The notes: generated by a model not told the origin, from the letters alone. Shown: positions 44,935 to 53,973, counted from the stretch's first letter. The stretch: 64,000 nucleotides of DNA from Mucilaginibacter geliditolerans (GCF_014200495.1 NZ_JACHBY010000005.1:62001-126000), one strand, 5' to 3'. Numbers and translations: made by a program.

Positions 44935-45315
44935 TGTTTTAAATTGTTTTTTTAACTGTAATGAAGCTTCCTTGCGGAGGTTTCATTTTTTTAAATTGTT
45001 ATGTATAAATAAACTAAACCACAAATATGCGATTTTTTTTAATTTTTTAAGCCCATTATTTCTATCAATCCGGTATACAAACATTCTCCTCCTTTAAATA
45101 ACATTTCATTTTGGTTAATGCCTGACGGTCAGTATTTAATCACGAATATCATTCTATAGGGTATTATTGTTTAAATGCATGCCTATTAAAATAAATATTT
45201 TATATTGGCATAACCATTTATTAAACTTAACAATTACTAACACAATTAATGAATGTAATGAACATCGTTATCAGTGTTATAACCAGTTAGCTTTATATTT
45301 TAAAATAATTATTAC
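44935..45315. other. Divergent AT-rich intergenic region with CTGACGGTCAG palindrome
   Basis: The region carries the asd promoter and that of the small gene at 45316. A short palindrome CTGACGGTCAG lies at 45124-45134. A 62-codon ORF (45167-45355) is AT-driven and overlaps the next gene, so it is not called. Nothing else is apparent. Confidence 0.35.
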
Positions 45316-45513
45316 ATGGCGTATTTGTTACTCTTATTGCCTCTTTTTTTATTAATATTATCCTATAAAAAGAGGCTGCAATTCAATAAGTTAAAAGGCA
45401 CAGGGCGTGTGCCTGATATTATGAGTGCAAAACGGCAGATGACACTGTTTACAGTATTGGCTGTACTATTTCTCATTTGCATAGTCTTTTTTATAGCACA
45501 GTTGGAATTTTGA
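45316..45513 (+). CDS. Small two-helix membrane protein
   Basis: The 65-aa protein has helix 1 at residues 2-16, a basic loop (KKRLQFNKLKGTGRVPD) and helix 2 at about residues 43-62. The family is not recognised. Bacteroidota genomes often carry such short two-helix proteins next to metabolic genes. It lies 75 bp upstream of the TDH-like gene but has its own gap and a -7 element between. Confidence 0.55.
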   Translation: MAYLLLLLPLFLLILSYKKRLQFNKLKGTGRVPDIMSAKRQMTLFTVLAVLFLICIVFFIAQLEF

Positions 45514-45560
45514 ATCAAACGTTTGTGCGGTAAAACATTAATTGATTTCGCTCAAATTTC

Positions 45561-45568
45561 TACCTTTG
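45561..45568 (+). promoter_or_regulatory. Bacteroidota -7 element (TACCTTTG)
   Basis: TACCTTTG matches TAnnTTTG 21 bp upstream of the TDH-like start. A TTG at 45542-45544 with a 16-bp spacer is the best -33 candidate. Confidence 0.5.
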
Positions 45569-45588
45569 CAGCTTAACTGCACCTCCGC

Positions 45589-46539
45589 ATGAGCGAAAAG
45601 ATATTAGTAATTGGCGCCAACGGCCAAATTGGGACAGAACTGGTAAGTTCTCTGCGTAATATTCATGGATCAGAACAGGTAATAGCCTCTGATATTAATG
45701 AACCTGCCAAAGCTATCAAAGATACCGGGCCCTTTGAATTTGTAAACGTACTTGATAAGGAGAATCTGCACCAGATATTTACAAAACATCAACCTACTCA
45801 AATCTATTTACTCGCCGCTATACTATCTGCCGTAGGCGAACAAAAACCTAAATTAGCCTGGGACTTAAACATGATAGGCCTGATACAAGTGCTTGACCTG
45901 TCTGTTGAATTTAAGGTTTCAAAGGTTTTTTGGCCAAGCTCTATTGCTGTGTTCGGGCCGCATTCACCGGCTTATAATACACCGCAATATTGTGTGATGG
46001 ACCCTAATACCGTTTACGGCTTTAGCAAACTGGCAGGTGAACGCTGGTGCGAATATTATTTTAACAAACATGGGCTTGATGTACGCAGCATTCGATATCC
46101 CGGCCTGATAGGCTGGCGGGCAGCACCGGGCGGCGGCACAACTGATTACTCGGTACATATATTTCACGAGGCATTAAAAAATGGAAAGTATGAAAGCTTT
46201 CTTTCTGCGGATACTGCCCTGCCCATGATGTATATGGATGATGCCATACGTGCAACATTAACACTAATGGATGCACCTGCGGAGAAGTTGAGTATACGAT
46301 CGTCATATAACCTGGCGGGTGTAAGCTTTACCCCGGCACAACTGGCCGATGAGATAAAGAAAATATTGCCTGAGTTTGAGATAAGCTATGCTGATAATGA
46401 CCCGCGACAACCCATTGCCGATAGCTGGCCAAAATCAATTGATGACAGTTACGCGCAAAAAGACTGGGGGTGGAATATAGAATTTGACCTTGCTGCAATA
46501 ACGAATGATATGCTTACCAACCTTAAAAAGACCATTTAA
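45589..46539 (+). CDS. SDR-type L-threonine 3-dehydrogenase-like epimerase-family protein
   Basis: The 316-aa extended SDR has an NAD motif IGANGQIGTEL (about residues 7-17). The catalytic Ser/Thr lies in FWPSSIAVFG, and YGFSKLAGE provides Tyr and Lys. The segments RYPGLIGWRAAPGGGTTDYSV and LPMMYMDDAIRATLTLMDA are typical of the short-chain (UDP-galactose epimerase-like) threonine dehydrogenases of Bacteroidota. It would oxidise L-threonine to 2-amino-3-ketobutyrate with NAD+. A kbl gene (ligase partner) is not nearby. Confidence 0.85.
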   Translation: MSEKILVIGANGQIGTELVSSLRNIHGSEQVIASDINEPAKAIKDTGPFEFVNVLDKENLHQIFTKHQPTQIYLLAAILSAVGEQKPKLAWDLNMIGLIQVLDLSVEFKVSKVFWPSSIAVFGPHSPAYNTPQYCVMDPNTVYGFSKLAGERWCEYYFNKHGLDVRSIRYPGLIGWRAAPGGGTTDYSVHIFHEALKNGKYESFLSADTALPMMYMDDAIRATLTLMDAPAEKLSIRSSYNLAGVSFTPAQLADEIKKILPEFEISYADNDPRQPIADSWPKSIDDSYAQKDWGWNIEFDLAAITNDMLTNLKKTI

Positions 46540-46666
46540 GCTGAAAGGCAAAAGCAAAAAGGCAATAATATTACTACAACTCTGAAACAAACCTTATATT
46601 TAACGGCTCGTTAACAATGGTTTTTTGACCATGACTACGAACCATTAAAACCATGAACTAAAAGAT

Positions 46667-47392
46667 ATGGGAAGAGCATTTGAGTTCCGTAAAGAAAGAA
46701 AATTTAAGCGTTGGGCCAAAATGGCCGTGCAGTTTACCCGTTTAGGTAAGGAAATAGTAATGGCCGTTAAAGCAGGCGGTGGTGATATTAATACCAACTC
46801 GCGCCTCAGAACTGCTGTACAGAACTCCAAGGCAGTAAATATGCCGAAGGACCGTGTTGAAGCTGCTATAAAAAGAGCAACCAGCAGGGATGAAAAAGAT
46901 TATGAAGAACTGGTATACGAAGGTTATGCGCCTTACGGCGTTGCCGTACTGGTTGAAACAGCTACCGACAACATTAACCGTACAGTAGCTAACGTGCGCA
47001 GCTATTTTACTAAATATGGTGGTTCATTAGGTAAAACCGGGTCGCTTGATTTTATTTTTACCCGTAAATCTGTTTTTACATTTGAGCCCGGCAATCGCGA
47101 CCTGGAAGAACTGGAGTTTGAACTGATTGATGCCGGCCTGGAAGATCTTTTTGTGGAATCTGATGAGGAAGGCAATGATATTGCCGTAATACATACCGCT
47201 TTTGAAGATTTCGGTAAAATGCAAAAGATGCTGGAAGAGATTGGCATTGAGGTAAAATCGGCCAAACTGGAGCGTGTACCGCAATCATTTCATGAAGTAA
47301 CAGAAGAACAGGTTACCGATATCATGAAACTGATTGACCGTTTGGAAGAGGACGACGACGTACAGGCGGTTTACCATAATATGGCGGAGTAA
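46667..47392 (+). CDS. YebC/PmpR/TACO1 family protein
   Basis: The 241-aa protein has the family start MGRAFEFRKERKFKRWAKMA and the RLRTAVQNSKAVNMPKDRVEAAIKRA helix bundle. The YEGYAPYGVAVLVETATDNINRT segment and the usual C-terminal domain follow. It is a DNA- or ribosome-associated protein: members act as transcription regulators, or in translation of proline-rich stretches. A terminal inverted repeat follows. Length is normal. Confidence 0.93.
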   Translation: MGRAFEFRKERKFKRWAKMAVQFTRLGKEIVMAVKAGGGDINTNSRLRTAVQNSKAVNMPKDRVEAAIKRATSRDEKDYEELVYEGYAPYGVAVLVETATDNINRTVANVRSYFTKYGGSLGKTGSLDFIFTRKSVFTFEPGNRDLEELEFELIDAGLEDLFVESDEEGNDIAVIHTAFEDFGKMQKMLEEIGIEVKSAKLERVPQSFHEVTEEQVTDIMKLIDRLEEDDDVQAVYHNMAE

Positions 47393-47395
47393 GTA

Positions 47396-47476
47396 ATTTG
47401 AAGATGTGCTGATTTGAAATTTGAGCATTCAAGCTATCTTCAAATCAGTACATCCTCAAATCTTCAAATCAAATTT
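47396..47476. repeat. Gene-end inverted repeat (TTTGAAGAT type)
   Basis: TTTGAAGATGTGCTGATTTGAA and, further on, TTCAAATCAGTACATCCTCAAA (each longer than shown, with mismatches) pair across the gap after yebC. A related pair lies at about 47690-47777. They probably act as a terminator and 3' stabilising structure. Confidence 0.45.
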
Positions 47477-47692
47477 ATGGCACAATTCACATCGCGTAAG
47501 CAGGAAAAAAAAGTTAAGGTAACATTTGCTAACGGCTTACTTTTTGTTGAAAAGGCTGATGGTAAGCAACAGGTATTCCCGCTGGAATGGTTTCCGAAAT
47601 TACTAAACGCTACCGAAGAAGAACTGGAAGACTGGGAACAAACCGGCAGTGGTATACGTTTTAATAAGCTGGATACTGACATTCCGATTTGA
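47477..47692 (+). CDS. DUF2442 protein
   Basis: The 71-aa protein starts at the ATG after the inverted repeat (MAQFTSRKQEKKVKVTFANG). It contains the DUF2442 pattern: DGKQQVFPLEWFPKLLNATEEELEDWEQTGSG, then IRFNKLDTDIPI. Such proteins often occur with toxin-antitoxin-like DUF4160 genes, but no such partner is here. The in-frame upstream ATG (47414) lies inside the repeat and is rejected. Confidence 0.75.
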   Translation: MAQFTSRKQEKKVKVTFANGLLFVEKADGKQQVFPLEWFPKLLNATEEELEDWEQTGSGIRFNKLDTDIPI

Positions 47693-47778
47693 GGATGTGT
47701 TAATTTGAAGATTTGAAAATGAAAAACTCATTGATCTTCAGATTTTTCAAATCACCAAATCACCAAATTTTCAAATTA

Positions 47779-48651
47779 ATGTTGTTCGAGGAGTTTTTTA
47801 AGAAGAAAAGAGTTGACATGGATGCCCTGCAAAAGGGTAGGCCTGCGCTATTTTCTGAATTTAAAACCCACTACGAGCAAATGGGCGAAAAAAGCTTTGA
47901 TCACACCAAAAAATACTGGTTCAATAAATTAAGGCACGATTATCCTTTAGCTGTTGAGGCAAAAACTGAGAAAGTAAAGATAGATAACCCCTTAGCAGAG
48001 CAAACAGTTACTGAAAGTTTGGTTGAAAATGCTTCAGCAGCGCCTAAATTAGGTTTTGTTCCGAAGTTCAAAGCTACATCGGCTCCAAAACCTGCAGGTG
48101 AAACTCCTGAAGAAAATAAAGCTACAGAAGCATCTGGAACTACACCTGCACCTAAATTAGGCTTTACGCCCAAATTTAAAGCGGCAAGTATTCCCAAACC
48201 TGCGGAAACTGAACCAACAGAAGAAAACAAGACTACTGCAGAACCTGCACCGGCTCCGAAATTAGGTTTTACACCGAAGTTTAGAGCAGCCAGCATGCCA
48301 AAACCTGCTGCCCCCCCTGAAGAAGCTAAAAGCGAAGAAACACCAGCAACCCCTGTGCCAAAATTAGGTTTCACCCCTAAGTTTAAGGCTGCTAATATGC
48401 CTAAACCTGCTGAAACTAATCTGGCTGAAGAAAATAAAAAAGAGGAAACACCCGAAACGCCTCCTGCAGCTAAATTAGGTTTTAAACCCAAATTTAAAGC
48501 GGCTAACATGCCCAAGTCTGCTGATACTCCTGAACCAGCACCATCAGAAAAACCCAGAGAAACACCGGCTCCTGCTGAAGAACATGCCCCAAAGCCCGCT
48601 TATAAGCCGCGCTTTAATATGAAGAATTTGCCGAAAAAAGAGGAAGAGTAA
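47779..48651 (+). CDS. Proline/lysine-rich protein with PKLGFxPKFKA repeats
   Basis: This protein of about 290 aa has an N-terminal domain of about 60 aa (MLFEEFFKKKRVDMDALQKG...) with no known match that I recognise. Five repeats of about 38-42 residues follow, each PKLGFxPKFKAAxxPKPA plus a Glu/Thr-rich linker, and then a degenerate sixth (PAYKPRFNMKNLPKK). No signal peptide or membrane helix is present. The start at 47779 is preferred because the upstream in-frame ATG lies in an inverted repeat. Function is unknown; the repeats look disordered, with alternating acidic linkers and basic motifs suited to binding many partners. Confidence 0.75.
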   Translation: MLFEEFFKKKRVDMDALQKGRPALFSEFKTHYEQMGEKSFDHTKKYWFNKLRHDYPLAVEAKTEKVKIDNPLAEQTVTESLVENASAAPKLGFVPKFKATSAPKPAGETPEENKATEASGTTPAPKLGFTPKFKAASIPKPAETEPTEENKTTAEPAPAPKLGFTPKFRAASMPKPAAPPEEAKSEETPATPVPKLGFTPKFKAANMPKPAETNLAEENKKEETPETPPAAKLGFKPKFKAANMPKSADTPEPAPSEKPRETPAPAEEHAPKPAYKPRFNMKNLPKKEEE

Positions 48652-48680
48652 AATTCAGACTATAATAGTTAATTCTCTAA

Positions 48681-49386
48681 GCGTCATTGCGAGGAACGAA
48701 GCAATCCCCGACTATGCAGATCTGATTTGCAAGACGGTTTATCTTTCGCCTGCAGCCGCTCATTGCCGCGGAGGCTACTACTTTTGTCTTGATACAAAAG
48801 GTAGCAAAAAATCAAGTCATTAGAAATGCTTCTTTGCCGCACAAGGCCATTGCCCTGCAAATCAGGCAAAACCTGGGCTGCTATATTTTTACCCTGCTGT
48901 CGCTACGCACTTAGCCTCTGCGCTTCTGTAAAAATCTGCTATGCCCTGCCATCCTCTAGGCCACCATCGTTTTGCCTAATTTCATCCGAAGCTGTTCTAC
49001 TGACGGGAAGAAAAAAAGAAAAAGCATGGGCCCTGACAACAAGGGCGGGCCAGCGTAGGCGGGAATGCCGGTTTAGCTTTTTGTTTGATGTGAGGTACGA
49101 ATGTACCGAACAGCGAAAAAAGCGTAAAGAACCGGCAGGGAGCGGGGAAGCATCCTTGTTGTCTTGATTATTCATCTATTATTTGTTCTTCATTGGTATT
49201 CATGAGCTCCCTACGGTCGGTTTTTTTAGTTACTTTTTGTATCAAGACAAAACGGCGGAGCCCTCTTGAGCGCCTTAAAAAAACAAACAACTTGCGAAAA
49301 AAGTGACGTCTTAGCGACAAGCGATACCATATGATAGGTATTCGATCTGCATAGTAGGGGATTGCCTAATGCCTTACAGCATTGAC
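48681..49386 (+). mobile_element. Dispersed MITE-like repeat, copy C (706 bp, divergent right part)
   Basis: It shares the core (48829-49004) and the left fold-back arm (48757-48816, GCCGCTCATTGCCGCGGAGG then TACTACTTTTGTCTTGATAC) with the other copies. The left arm is the exact complement of the right arm of copy D. The outer left end GCGTCATTGCGAGGAACGAA pairs imperfectly with the right end. The second conserved block of copies A, B and D is replaced by unrelated G-rich sequence (about 49010-49230). Confidence 0.75.
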
Positions 49387-49498
49387 TGGGGGGCTATTAT
49401 TGACTACTATTCCTATCCCATAAAAAAACACTAAATTTATTGTAAGGAATCTGCCGTACCATCGTCTAAAAATAAAATTCACATTTAAATTAGATATA

Positions 49499-50263
49499 AT
49501 GAGTTCTGTAAGATATATGGCTTTAGGGTGGCTTGTAGTTACCATAATAGCAGTTACCACGGTTGTATGCAAAGCGCATACAAAAAAGAATACAGGTGAT
49601 GGCAAAGGCTTTGCCGTAGTTGAATTATTTACTTCTGAAGGCTGCTCAAGCTGTCCGCCTGCTGATGCGGTTGTGGCAAAGATCCAAAAGGAAAGTACTG
49701 ATAAACCTATTTACATATTGGCTTTTCACGTTGATTACTGGAATCGGCTGGGCTGGAAAGATGTGTTCAGTAGTGCCGATTACTCGCACAGACAAAATCA
49801 ATATGCCAGTTGGTTAAAACTTAGCGAGGTTTACACCCCGCAGATAATAGTTAATGGTAAAACAGAATTTGTTGGATCGGAAGAAGGTACCTTACGCAAT
49901 GCTATAAAAGCCGGTTTGCAAAAAGATGCAGCAGCTGAGGTTATGTTGAGCGATATTAAAGTTGATGGAAACAAAGCAAGCCTCAATTATCAAACCAAAG
50001 GAAACATCGCTAATGCCGCTTTATTAGTTGCTGTGGTTCAAAAATCGGCTCAAACTAAAGTTGAGCGTGGCGAAAATGCCGGGCATACTTTATCACATGT
50101 GCAAATTGTACGTTCACTGCAGAGTCTCAGCTTAAAAGGCAGTAACGGCAGCGAAAGTATTACCTTGCCAAAAGGCTTTGAGGCAAAGGGATCTGAACTG
50201 ATCGCCTTTTTGCAAAATACTTCAACCGGGGCAATCATCGGCGCTACAAAAGCATCGTTTTAA
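49499..50263 (+). CDS. DUF1223 thioredoxin-fold protein
   Basis: The 254-aa protein has an N-terminal signal or anchor helix (about residues 5-22). A thioredoxin-like domain follows with VVELFTSEGCSSCPPADAVV (CSSC-type pair), AFHVDYWNRLGWKD and YTPQIIVNG. These are the DUF1223 hallmarks. A beta-rich C-terminal part follows. It could act in redox in the periplasm. It is 35 bp upstream of a cytochrome b gene and may share its operon with the molybdoenzyme pair. Confidence 0.88.
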   Translation: MSSVRYMALGWLVVTIIAVTTVVCKAHTKKNTGDGKGFAVVELFTSEGCSSCPPADAVVAKIQKESTDKPIYILAFHVDYWNRLGWKDVFSSADYSHRQNQYASWLKLSEVYTPQIIVNGKTEFVGSEEGTLRNAIKAGLQKDAAAEVMLSDIKVDGNKASLNYQTKGNIANAALLVAVVQKSAQTKVERGENAGHTLSHVQIVRSLQSLSLKGSNGSESITLPKGFEAKGSELIAFLQNTSTGAIIGATKASF

Positions 50264-50298
50264 TGAACCTCTGTAGCTAATTTCACGTACTTACTATT

Positions 50299-51021
50299 AT
50301 GAAAGTAATTAAAGAGAAACATTCATTAGCCATGCGATGGTGCCATTGGGTAAATTTCCCCATACTCACTATCATGATATGGAGTGGGATGTTCATCTAT
50401 TGGGCCAATGATGAGTATAGTATCACCCTCTTCGGCCATACGTTCGTACGCTTTTTTCCCGATTGGTATTATAACCTGCTGCATATCCCCAGTCGCTTAG
50501 CGGAGGGTATGGCATTTCATTTTCTGTTCATGTGGTTCTTTACCTTAAATGGGATATTTTATATCCTCTACACCCTGATCTCGGGCGAATGGCGGGAGCT
50601 CGTTCCGCAAAAAAAGTCATTTAAGGAAGCGTTTTTAGTGCTGCTGCATGACCTGCATATCCGCAAAATGGCGCCGCCACAAAACAAATATAACGCCGCC
50701 CAACGCATCGCCTATACCGCCATTATTGTTATGGGCATCGGCTCTGTTATTACCGGGTTAGCCATTTACAAGCCCGTACAATTCTATTACTTAGCATGGA
50801 TATGCGGTGGCTATCATTTTGCCAGGATCATACATTTTGCCCTCACATTGGGCTATGTGTTTTTCTTTGTGATACATATTGTACAGGTAATATTAGCCGG
50901 GTGGAATAATTTCAGATCAGTGATCTCTGGTTTCGAGGTGGTAAACGAACAACCTAAAATGATAACTCAACCCGTGGTTGAAATAAAAGACGAAGATGAA
51001 AAAGCTGGTCCAAAAGAATAA
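50299..51021 (+). CDS. Cytochrome b561/b6-like membrane subunit
   Basis: The 240-aa protein has four to five membrane helices. Haem-ligand His residues are in RWCHWVNF (helix 1), FHFLFMWFFTLNG and GGYHFARIIHFALT / FFVIHIVQVILAGW. This layout matches the di-haem cytochrome b subunits of Ni/Fe-hydrogenases and formate or thiosulfate reductases. It passes electrons between the quinone pool and a periplasmic enzyme. Its 3' end overlaps the next gene (molybdopterin enzyme) by 26 bp, so the two act together. Confidence 0.9.
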   Translation: MKVIKEKHSLAMRWCHWVNFPILTIMIWSGMFIYWANDEYSITLFGHTFVRFFPDWYYNLLHIPSRLAEGMAFHFLFMWFFTLNGIFYILYTLISGEWRELVPQKKSFKEAFLVLLHDLHIRKMAPPQNKYNAAQRIAYTAIIVMGIGSVITGLAIYKPVQFYYLAWICGGYHFARIIHFALTLGYVFFFVIHIVQVILAGWNNFRSVISGFEVVNEQPKMITQPVVEIKDEDEKAGPKE

Positions 51022-51787
51022 AAAGCTGAAGAAAGAGCTCACCATTGATCAAAAGATCAACAGGCGCAACTTTATTTCCTTTACCACATTCGCGGTATTG
51101 GGCGGGGCAGCTTTTGGCGGATGGCGATGGCTATATAACTCCCCGCTGGAAACGCCGGGCATAACTGCCGGAACAAGGGCTCCGTTACGCAGGGCACTGA
51201 ATAAAACAGAACTTGCTTTCAGGCGGGTGTTTAGCAACAATAACCTGGTTGAAACCTATCCAAAATCAATGGCAGCCAAAAATGTGCGCCATAATACGGA
51301 TATAGGCTCCGACAGCAAGATGGATATGGATGCCTGGCGTTTAAATGTAAACAAAAGCACCGGCGAAAAACTGCAATTCACCATCGATCAGATAAAATCA
51401 CTGCCCAAAACCGAGCTGGTTTTTAGCTTTAAATGTGTGGAGGGCTGGGACCAGATACAGTATTGGGGCGGTGTAAAGTTTATTGATTTCATCAATCATT
51501 TCGGCCTGCAGGATCAAACCCAGCTTGGCTATGTAGGCATGGAAACGCCCGATAAGGGTTATTATGTTGGTCTTGATATGCCCAGCGCCATACACCCCCA
51601 AACCCTGTTAGCTTATGAACTGAATGCCGAACCCATACCCTTTAAACACGGGCAACCGCTAAGGCTCATCATCCCGGTTAAATACGGTATAAAAAATCTA
51701 AAGCGTATTGGCACAATCACCTTCAGCAATCAGCGCCCCCGCGATTACTGGGCCGAGGAAGGTTATGATTATTATTCGGGACTGTGA
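50996..51787 (+). CDS. Molybdopterin oxidoreductase, sulfite-oxidase/MsrP-like
   Basis: The 263-aa protein has an N-terminal export signal (RRNFISFTTFAVLGGAAFGG; twin-Arg). The sulfite oxidase-type Mo-cofactor domain follows with the Mo-ligand Cys147 in FSFKCVEGWD. The PSAIHPQTLLAYELNAEPIPFKHGQPLRLIIP and KNLKRIGTITFS segments continue it. The Tat-like signal fits periplasmic export with cofactor. The cytochrome b upstream is the likely redox partner, similar to MsrPQ-type pairs. The substrate is unknown. Confidence 0.9.
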   Translation: MKKLVQKNKKLKKELTIDQKINRRNFISFTTFAVLGGAAFGGWRWLYNSPLETPGITAGTRAPLRRALNKTELAFRRVFSNNNLVETYPKSMAAKNVRHNTDIGSDSKMDMDAWRLNVNKSTGEKLQFTIDQIKSLPKTELVFSFKCVEGWDQIQYWGGVKFIDFINHFGLQDQTQLGYVGMETPDKGYYVGLDMPSAIHPQTLLAYELNAEPIPFKHGQPLRLIIPVKYGIKNLKRIGTITFSNQRPRDYWAEEGYDYYSGL

Positions 51788-51830
51788 TTTTAGTTTAAAG
51801 TTTAAGGTAGAAAGTTTAAAGGGTTTGACC

Positions 51831-52214
51831 TTATACCAGGATCAGATTATCAATCTCTTTAAAATGCTTATCGGTTGTAAAAAGTGGTAAGTCAAATTGA
51901 GTTGCAATGGCAGCAATCCAAATGTCATTCTCAGGTATAGGCTTGCCCTTATCTTTTAAAACGGCTTTAATGCTTCCATATAGATCTCCTGTCGCAGCAT
52001 CCACAGTCAGTACTTTACAATTTTCAAGAAATTGAGCTACCTGATCGAGATGTTTTTTAATATTTGATTAACGATAAGCACCATAATATAGTTCACCTAT
52101 AGCAATGGCAGGGATATATACTTCAGAAAATGAATCAAGCTGTTAGGCTATTTTAATGTCTTTGAAAGCATGAATAATAATACTGGTATCTAGCAAACAC
52201 TTATTTCCAGTCAT
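51831..52214 (-). pseudogene. VapC-type PIN toxin with two in-frame stop codons
   Basis: Reading 128 codons without any shift gives MTGNKCLLDTSIIIHAFKDI at the start. The PIN acidic residues follow: Asp9 in LLDTS, Glu41 in IGELYYGA, Asp in ENDIWIAA and TTDKHF near the end. TAA stops interrupt it at codon 24 (52143-52145) and codon 49 (52068-52070). Its ATG overlaps the 3' end of the 75-aa gene upstream, the usual vapBC overlap. The toxin should therefore not be made at full length. Confidence 0.85.
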
Positions 52215-52428
52215 CTTCATTTATTTGTTCGCAACCCTCTTGTATATTGAGTTCAAGCTCATCCACTTCCTCTGTTGAAAGTGCACCTACAAGTGTTTTA
52301 AAGCTTTTATGATGTGGTTGTGAAGGGGTAACTTTAGACAATATTGATTCCAGTTCAGCCAATACAGCGTCACTTTCAACTTTTAAAAGTTCTTCTATTA
52401 AGTGCAATTTTTTAGCTTCTGCGTACAT
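52201..52428 (-). CDS. VapB-type antitoxin-like protein
   Basis: The 75-aa protein has the start MYAEAKKLHLIEELLKVESD, then AVLAELESILSKV, which resembles the helical DUF2281/VapB-type N-terminal region. An acidic C-terminal tail (EEVDELELNIQEGCEQINED) follows, of the kind that would bind a PIN toxin. The reading frame is intact while its toxin partner is broken. It may still bind its own operator or neutralise a related toxin elsewhere. Confidence 0.75.
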   Translation of the reverse strand: MYAEAKKLHLIEELLKVESDAVLAELESILSKVTPSQPHHKSFKTLVGALSTEEVDELELNIQEGCEQINEDDWK

Positions 52429-52547
52429 GTCACATTCCCTTTTTTCAAAAATACAAAATTACTTGTAAATATATTGCATCGATATATTGCTTTAAGCAAC
52501 CATTCCATCATCCAATTTTCATCTAATATTTTGCATATTGCAGGTAA

Positions 52548-53891
52548 ATGCCTGCTGAAAGATTCCCGCTCAGAAAACAGATAGCTTATGCCTGCGGTAT
52601 GATAGGGTGGAGTATGATGACCAATATTATCATCGTGATGCTGCCTTACTTTTACCTGCCACCAAACAATGCCGGTTTAAAGCCGCTCATCCCGCAGTTA
52701 ATGCTTTTCGGGGTGCTGAATATCATGTCAGTAATTGCAGCCTCAGGCAGGTTTGTTGATGCTATTTTTGATCCTTTCATCGCTTCACTAAGCGACAAGA
52801 GCACTAACCCCAATGGCAGGCGCATCCCCTTCATGAAATGGGCTATATTACCCGCCGTGGTGTTTTGCTGTTTAACATTTTGTCCGCTTACCAAAACTGA
52901 AAGCACTCATAATGCCATATGGCTTACGTTTACGCTCATTTGCTTTTTTATGAGTGTAACCAGCTATATAATCCCATACAATGCCTTATTACCCGAGGTG
53001 ACCGAAACCGCTGCCGAAAAAGTAAAGCTATCATCCTTTCAGCAGGTGGGTTTTGTTTTGGGGATGGTAATTGCAGGATTGGTGAATAATTATGCCGATT
53101 TAGTGCAGCATTTTCTTCACGTACAAAGCAGGGATTCAGCCGTACAATATACCATATGGGGTCTGTGTACTTTCGCCGGATTGGTAATGCTGGTGCCGGT
53201 GTTTTTTATTGATGAAAAGAAATACTCCGCAGGCAAACCCTCACACCTACCCTTGTTGCCGGCAGTGCGTGCTACATTCAGCAATCGAAATTTTAAGTAT
53301 TACCTCATATCCGATTTTTCGTTCTATATGGCACTCAGTATCATATCAAGCGGATTGCTGTTTTTTGTGACAGTACTGCTTGGCTTGCCTGAATCAGAAG
53401 GCGGGCCATTATTGGGTGTAATGGTTATTATATCGCTCATGTTTTATCCGCTCATCAATTACCTGTCGAAAAAGATCGGCAAAAAACCTATTGTGCTGTT
53501 CTCATTTGGCCTATTGAGCCTGGTATTTGTGGCCATCTATTTTCTGGGTAAATTCCCCATATCATCACATGCGCAGATCTATTTCTTGCTGATCGGCGCG
53601 AGTTTCCCATTGGCAGCGCTAGGTATATTACCCAACGCCATACTCGCCGAAATAGCCCAGGATGACGCTAAACGAACCAAAGAAAACCGGGAGGGAATGT
53701 TCTTCGCCGTAAAATACCTGTTTGTAAAACTGGGGCAAACATTAGGCATAGCCCTATTTGCATTACTAACCGTTTACGGTAAAGACCCCGGCAACGATTA
53801 CGGCCTGCGCCTTAACGGTATCTGTGGCTTTGCACTCTGCCTGCTGGCGGTGATCTTCTTTACCAGGTTCAGGGAGAGAAGAAGGGCGTAA
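52548..53891 (+). CDS. GPH-family MFS sugar:cation symporter
   Basis: The 447-aa protein has twelve membrane helices. Family blocks are FPLRKQIAYACGMIGWSMM, FVDAIFDPFIASLSDKSTNPNGRRIPFMKW and SYIIPYNALLPEVTETAAEKVKLSSFQQ. Late segments are NAILAEIAQDDAKRTKENREGMFFAVKY and FVKLGQTLG. This is the glycoside-pentoside-hexuronide:cation symporter (MelB-like) layout. The sugar is unknown. It is monocistronic and convergent with the esterase; an inverted repeat (53906-53973) ends both. Confidence 0.9.
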   Translation: MPAERFPLRKQIAYACGMIGWSMMTNIIIVMLPYFYLPPNNAGLKPLIPQLMLFGVLNIMSVIAASGRFVDAIFDPFIASLSDKSTNPNGRRIPFMKWAILPAVVFCCLTFCPLTKTESTHNAIWLTFTLICFFMSVTSYIIPYNALLPEVTETAAEKVKLSSFQQVGFVLGMVIAGLVNNYADLVQHFLHVQSRDSAVQYTIWGLCTFAGLVMLVPVFFIDEKKYSAGKPSHLPLLPAVRATFSNRNFKYYLISDFSFYMALSIISSGLLFFVTVLLGLPESEGGPLLGVMVIISLMFYPLINYLSKKIGKKPIVLFSFGLLSLVFVAIYFLGKFPISSHAQIYFLLIGASFPLAALGILPNAILAEIAQDDAKRTKENREGMFFAVKYLFVKLGQTLGIALFALLTVYGKDPGNDYGLRLNGICGFALCLLAVIFFTRFRERRRA

Positions 53892-53905
53892 ATTTGCAGT
53901 TCCCG

Positions 53906-53973
53906 GTTTGCAGTTTTCAGTGGGCAGTTCGCATTCTCTTAGTGTTGCAAACTGCCCACTGAAAACTGCAAAC
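53906..53973. terminator. 24-bp-arm inverted repeat between convergent genes
   Basis: GTTTGCAGTTTTCAGTGGGC plus AGTT (53906-53929) and its exact complement (53950-53973) flank a 20-nt loop. The right arm overlaps the stop codon of the esterase gene by one base. It probably terminates both convergent genes. Confidence 0.6.

Noticed and set aside
45124..45134. CTGACGGTCAG as an asd operator
   Set aside because: Only a 5-bp arm and a single occurrence noticed; too weak to call a regulatory site.
45167..45355. 62-codon ORF in the asd divergent region
   Set aside because: AT-rich, no recognisable domain, and overlaps the better small gene at 45316.
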